NCBI GenBank assembly: GCA_026416355.1
Contig: JAOAFH010000097.1
Location: forward strand, 1 to 8,236
Direction of reading: 5' to 3'
DNA length: 8,236 bases
Origin: Clostridiales bacterium
Lineage (GTDB): Bacteria; Bacillota; Clostridia; Clostridiales; Caloramatoraceae
This document shows positions 7,288 through 8,236 of this stretch, piece by piece. Made by a program: the position numbers and the translations under genes. The notes under the pieces were generated by a model that was given only the letters and a program-made list of their open reading frames with translations, was not told the origin of the DNA and made no database searches. The number at the start of each line of letters is the position of its first letter. The first letter of the stretch is position 1.

Positions 7288-7304
7288 ATACCCCCCATAG
7301 GTAT
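7288..7304. promoter_or_regulatory. CsoR/CstR-type operator at the reductase promoter
   Basis: ATACCCCCCATAGGTAT has the form of the G/C-tract pseudopalindromes bound by CsoR-family repressors: arms ATACC and GGTAT with a C-run in one half. It begins at the base directly after the -10 box and covers the expected transcription start, the classic place for a repressor. CstR, the persulfide-sensing member of this family, controls sulfide and persulfide detoxification genes in staphylococci and enterococci, and the gene controlled here handles CoA persulfide. CstR is therefore a better guess than copper-sensing CsoR. The repressor gene is not in the window. Confidence 0.75.
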
Positions 7305-7333
7305 ATAATATAATTATTTTATTATATTGTCAA
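7305..7333 (-). promoter_or_regulatory. Sigma-A promoter of the reductase gene
   Basis: On the minus strand a perfect -35 TTGACA (complement of 7328-7333) is followed after exactly 17 nt by TATTAT (complement of 7305-7310), a 5/6 match to the -10 consensus. Transcription should start around 7296-7299, inside the operator, giving a leader of about 140 nt. Confidence 0.82.
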
Positions 7334-7436
7334 TATTCAAAAACATTGATATATAACGGTAGTATTACATTTTTAATAAAATAGACTTTCTTAGCCATCT
7401 GAACTTTAGCTATATATATTTTAAAACCTATTATAG

Positions 7437-7485
7437 TTTAACCCCATTCCCTTTAATTTATAAAACACAAGGAAATGGGGTTAAA
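7437..7485 (-). terminator. Hairpin, probable terminator of the lipoprotein gene
   Basis: A 12-bp perfect stem (7437-7448 with 7474-7485) including a CCCC/GGGG block continues, after one mismatch, with CCTT/AAGG (7450-7453 with 7469-7472) around a loop of about 15 nt. It starts about 30 nt after the lipoprotein stop codon. Leftward, the following T-tract is weak (TTTT only after about 10 nt). Rightward, a T-run of six lies at 7491-7496. Position argues for termination of the lipoprotein gene before the reductase promoter. Confidence 0.6.
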
Positions 7486-7514
7486 GAACATTTTTTATTT
7501 ATGCTTTATATTAT

Positions 7515-8009
7515 CTATTTTTTCTCTGGATATATCATTATTGCAATAGAAGTTTTATATCCTTCCATTTCACTACTTTTTGCCACATCCAATTGATAAG
7601 TATATTTATCTTTACTACCAAAGGATGTTAAGCTATCTTCTGTTTTAGTTTCGTTTATTACAGATGCACCCTTTAACACGTTTTCATAGAATGACTTTAC
7701 TTTATTCACTTCATCTTTTGAAAATGCAGTAATAGTATAGCTTCCCTCAAGTTCTATGACATTTACTATATAGCTTCCCTCATATACAGGTAATATATTC
7801 GAAGGATATTTATCAGGAAGTTTAACCCCTATTTTTATATCCTGCCCAGCATTGTTTGATGTATTGTTGTTATCTTTTCCTTGATTATTGGTTGAATCAG
7901 TAATGTTGGTATCATTTTTATTTCCTTGGTTGGTATCTTTTGAGCTATTACAAGCAGCCAATGAGAGTATCATAATAAGAGAAATTAATACTGATACTAT
8001 TTTTTTCAT
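7515..8009 (-). CDS. Small lipoprotein of unknown function
   Basis: This is a 164-residue protein with a lipoprotein signal peptide: MKK, a hydrophobic stretch (4-17), and a lipobox LAAC with the modified cysteine at residue 20. After cleavage it should be lipid-anchored on the outer face of the membrane. Residues 21-56 form a low-complexity linker rich in N, D, T, S, K, Q and G, a tether common in clostridial lipoproteins. Residues 57-164 look like a small folded domain of alternating strands with one helix (about 98-112, KDEVNKVKSFYENVL), preceded by a KLPDKYPSNILPVYEG segment. It has no cysteines after Cys20 and no catalytic motif I recognise. AAGGAG (complement of 8018-8023) lies 8 nt before the ATG. 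It is a single gene ended by the hairpin at 7437-7485. Localisation is well supported; the role is unknown. Confidence 0.85.
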   Translation of the reverse strand: MKKIVSVLISLIMILSLAACNSSKDTNQGNKNDTNITDSTNNQGKDNNNTSNNAGQDIKIGVKLPDKYPSNILPVYEGSYIVNVIELEGSYTITAFSKDEVNKVKSFYENVLKGASVINETKTEDSLTSFGSKDKYTYQLDVAKSSEMEGYKTSIAIMIYPEKK

Positions 8010-8236
8010 ACAATAAACTCCTTCCTTTATTTATCTATTGGGGCCTTAAAAATATAAATTTCACCTCCCAAACAAGCTGCATCTGTTTAAAATATATTAT
8101 TAAATTATGTCTATTCGTCTAGGAAATTATAAATGACAAGAAACAATGATAATTAAAATGACTTGACCTTATTTTTAACATATTTCAAAACTTATGTGCT
8201 AATTTTTGTTATTTTCTTAAGACTATTTTATCATAC
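8010..8236 (-). other. Leader and upstream region of the lipoprotein gene
   Basis: These bases hold the lipoprotein ribosome binding site, a TATAAT hexamer (complement of 8126-8131) without a clear -35, and a second strong Shine-Dalgarno-like sequence GGGAGGTG (complement of 8062-8069) with no start codon at proper distance. No gene of convincing length is present. The right edge may hold the end of the preceding intergenic region only. Confidence 0.45.

Noticed and set aside
1..8236. Mobile element, CRISPR array, toxin-antitoxin pair or defence system
   Set aside because: There are no direct-repeat arrays, transposase or integrase motifs, tRNA-adjacent breaks, small overlapping gene pairs or nuclease/NTPase genes; gene content is ordinary chromosomal metabolism, transport and signalling.

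Overview
This window is AT-rich chromosomal DNA with AT-rich codon use, strong AGGAGG-type ribosome binding sites and short intergenic regions holding intrinsic terminators. It fits a low-GC Firmicute, most likely a Clostridium or close relative. That assignment is by inference from composition and protein style, not from a marker gene. I see no rRNA, tRNA, CRISPR array, insertion sequence, phage gene or plasmid gene.

Layout, left to right: (1) 1-318 is non-coding. It holds a hairpin (67-107) that probably ends transcription of a gene outside the window, and a region with a Rex-like palindrome and candidate promoter. (2) 319-1926 (+) encodes a membrane diguanylate cyclase with an extracellular Cache sensor, a GGEEF active site and a degenerate inhibitory site. 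(3) A 16-bp perfect hairpin at 1932-1968 separates it from the convergent 1969-3129 (-), an MFS transporter. (4) 3130-3493 is a divergent intergenic region. (5) 3494-4888 (+) encodes a multi-spanning permease that looks like the ion-transporter (GntP/DcuC/DctM-like) group, substrate unknown. (6) 4889-5135 holds several hairpins, including one strong terminator for each of the two converging genes. (7) 5136-7157 (-) encodes a CoA-disulfide/CoA-persulfide reductase fused to two rhodanese domains, the first lacking its catalytic cysteine and the second intact. (8) 7158-7514 holds its promoter, with a CsoR/CstR-type operator directly after the -10 box, and a hairpin terminator for the next gene. 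(9) 7515-8009 (-) encodes a small lipoprotein of unknown function. (10) 8010-8236 is its leader and upstream region.

Each gene appears to be its own transcription unit; no operon is evident. The best-supported regulatory unit is the persulfide reductase: a consensus-like promoter, an operator of the type bound by persulfide-sensing CstR repressors, and an enzyme that handles CoA persulfide and polysulfide. This looks like a self-contained reactive-sulfur response, though the repressor gene is not in the window. The c-di-GMP synthase may be controlled by cellular redox through a Rex-like site, which is more speculative. I found no convincing wholly new multi-gene system. The most unusual items are the dead-plus-active tandem rhodanese architecture, the unassigned permease and the unknown lipoprotein.
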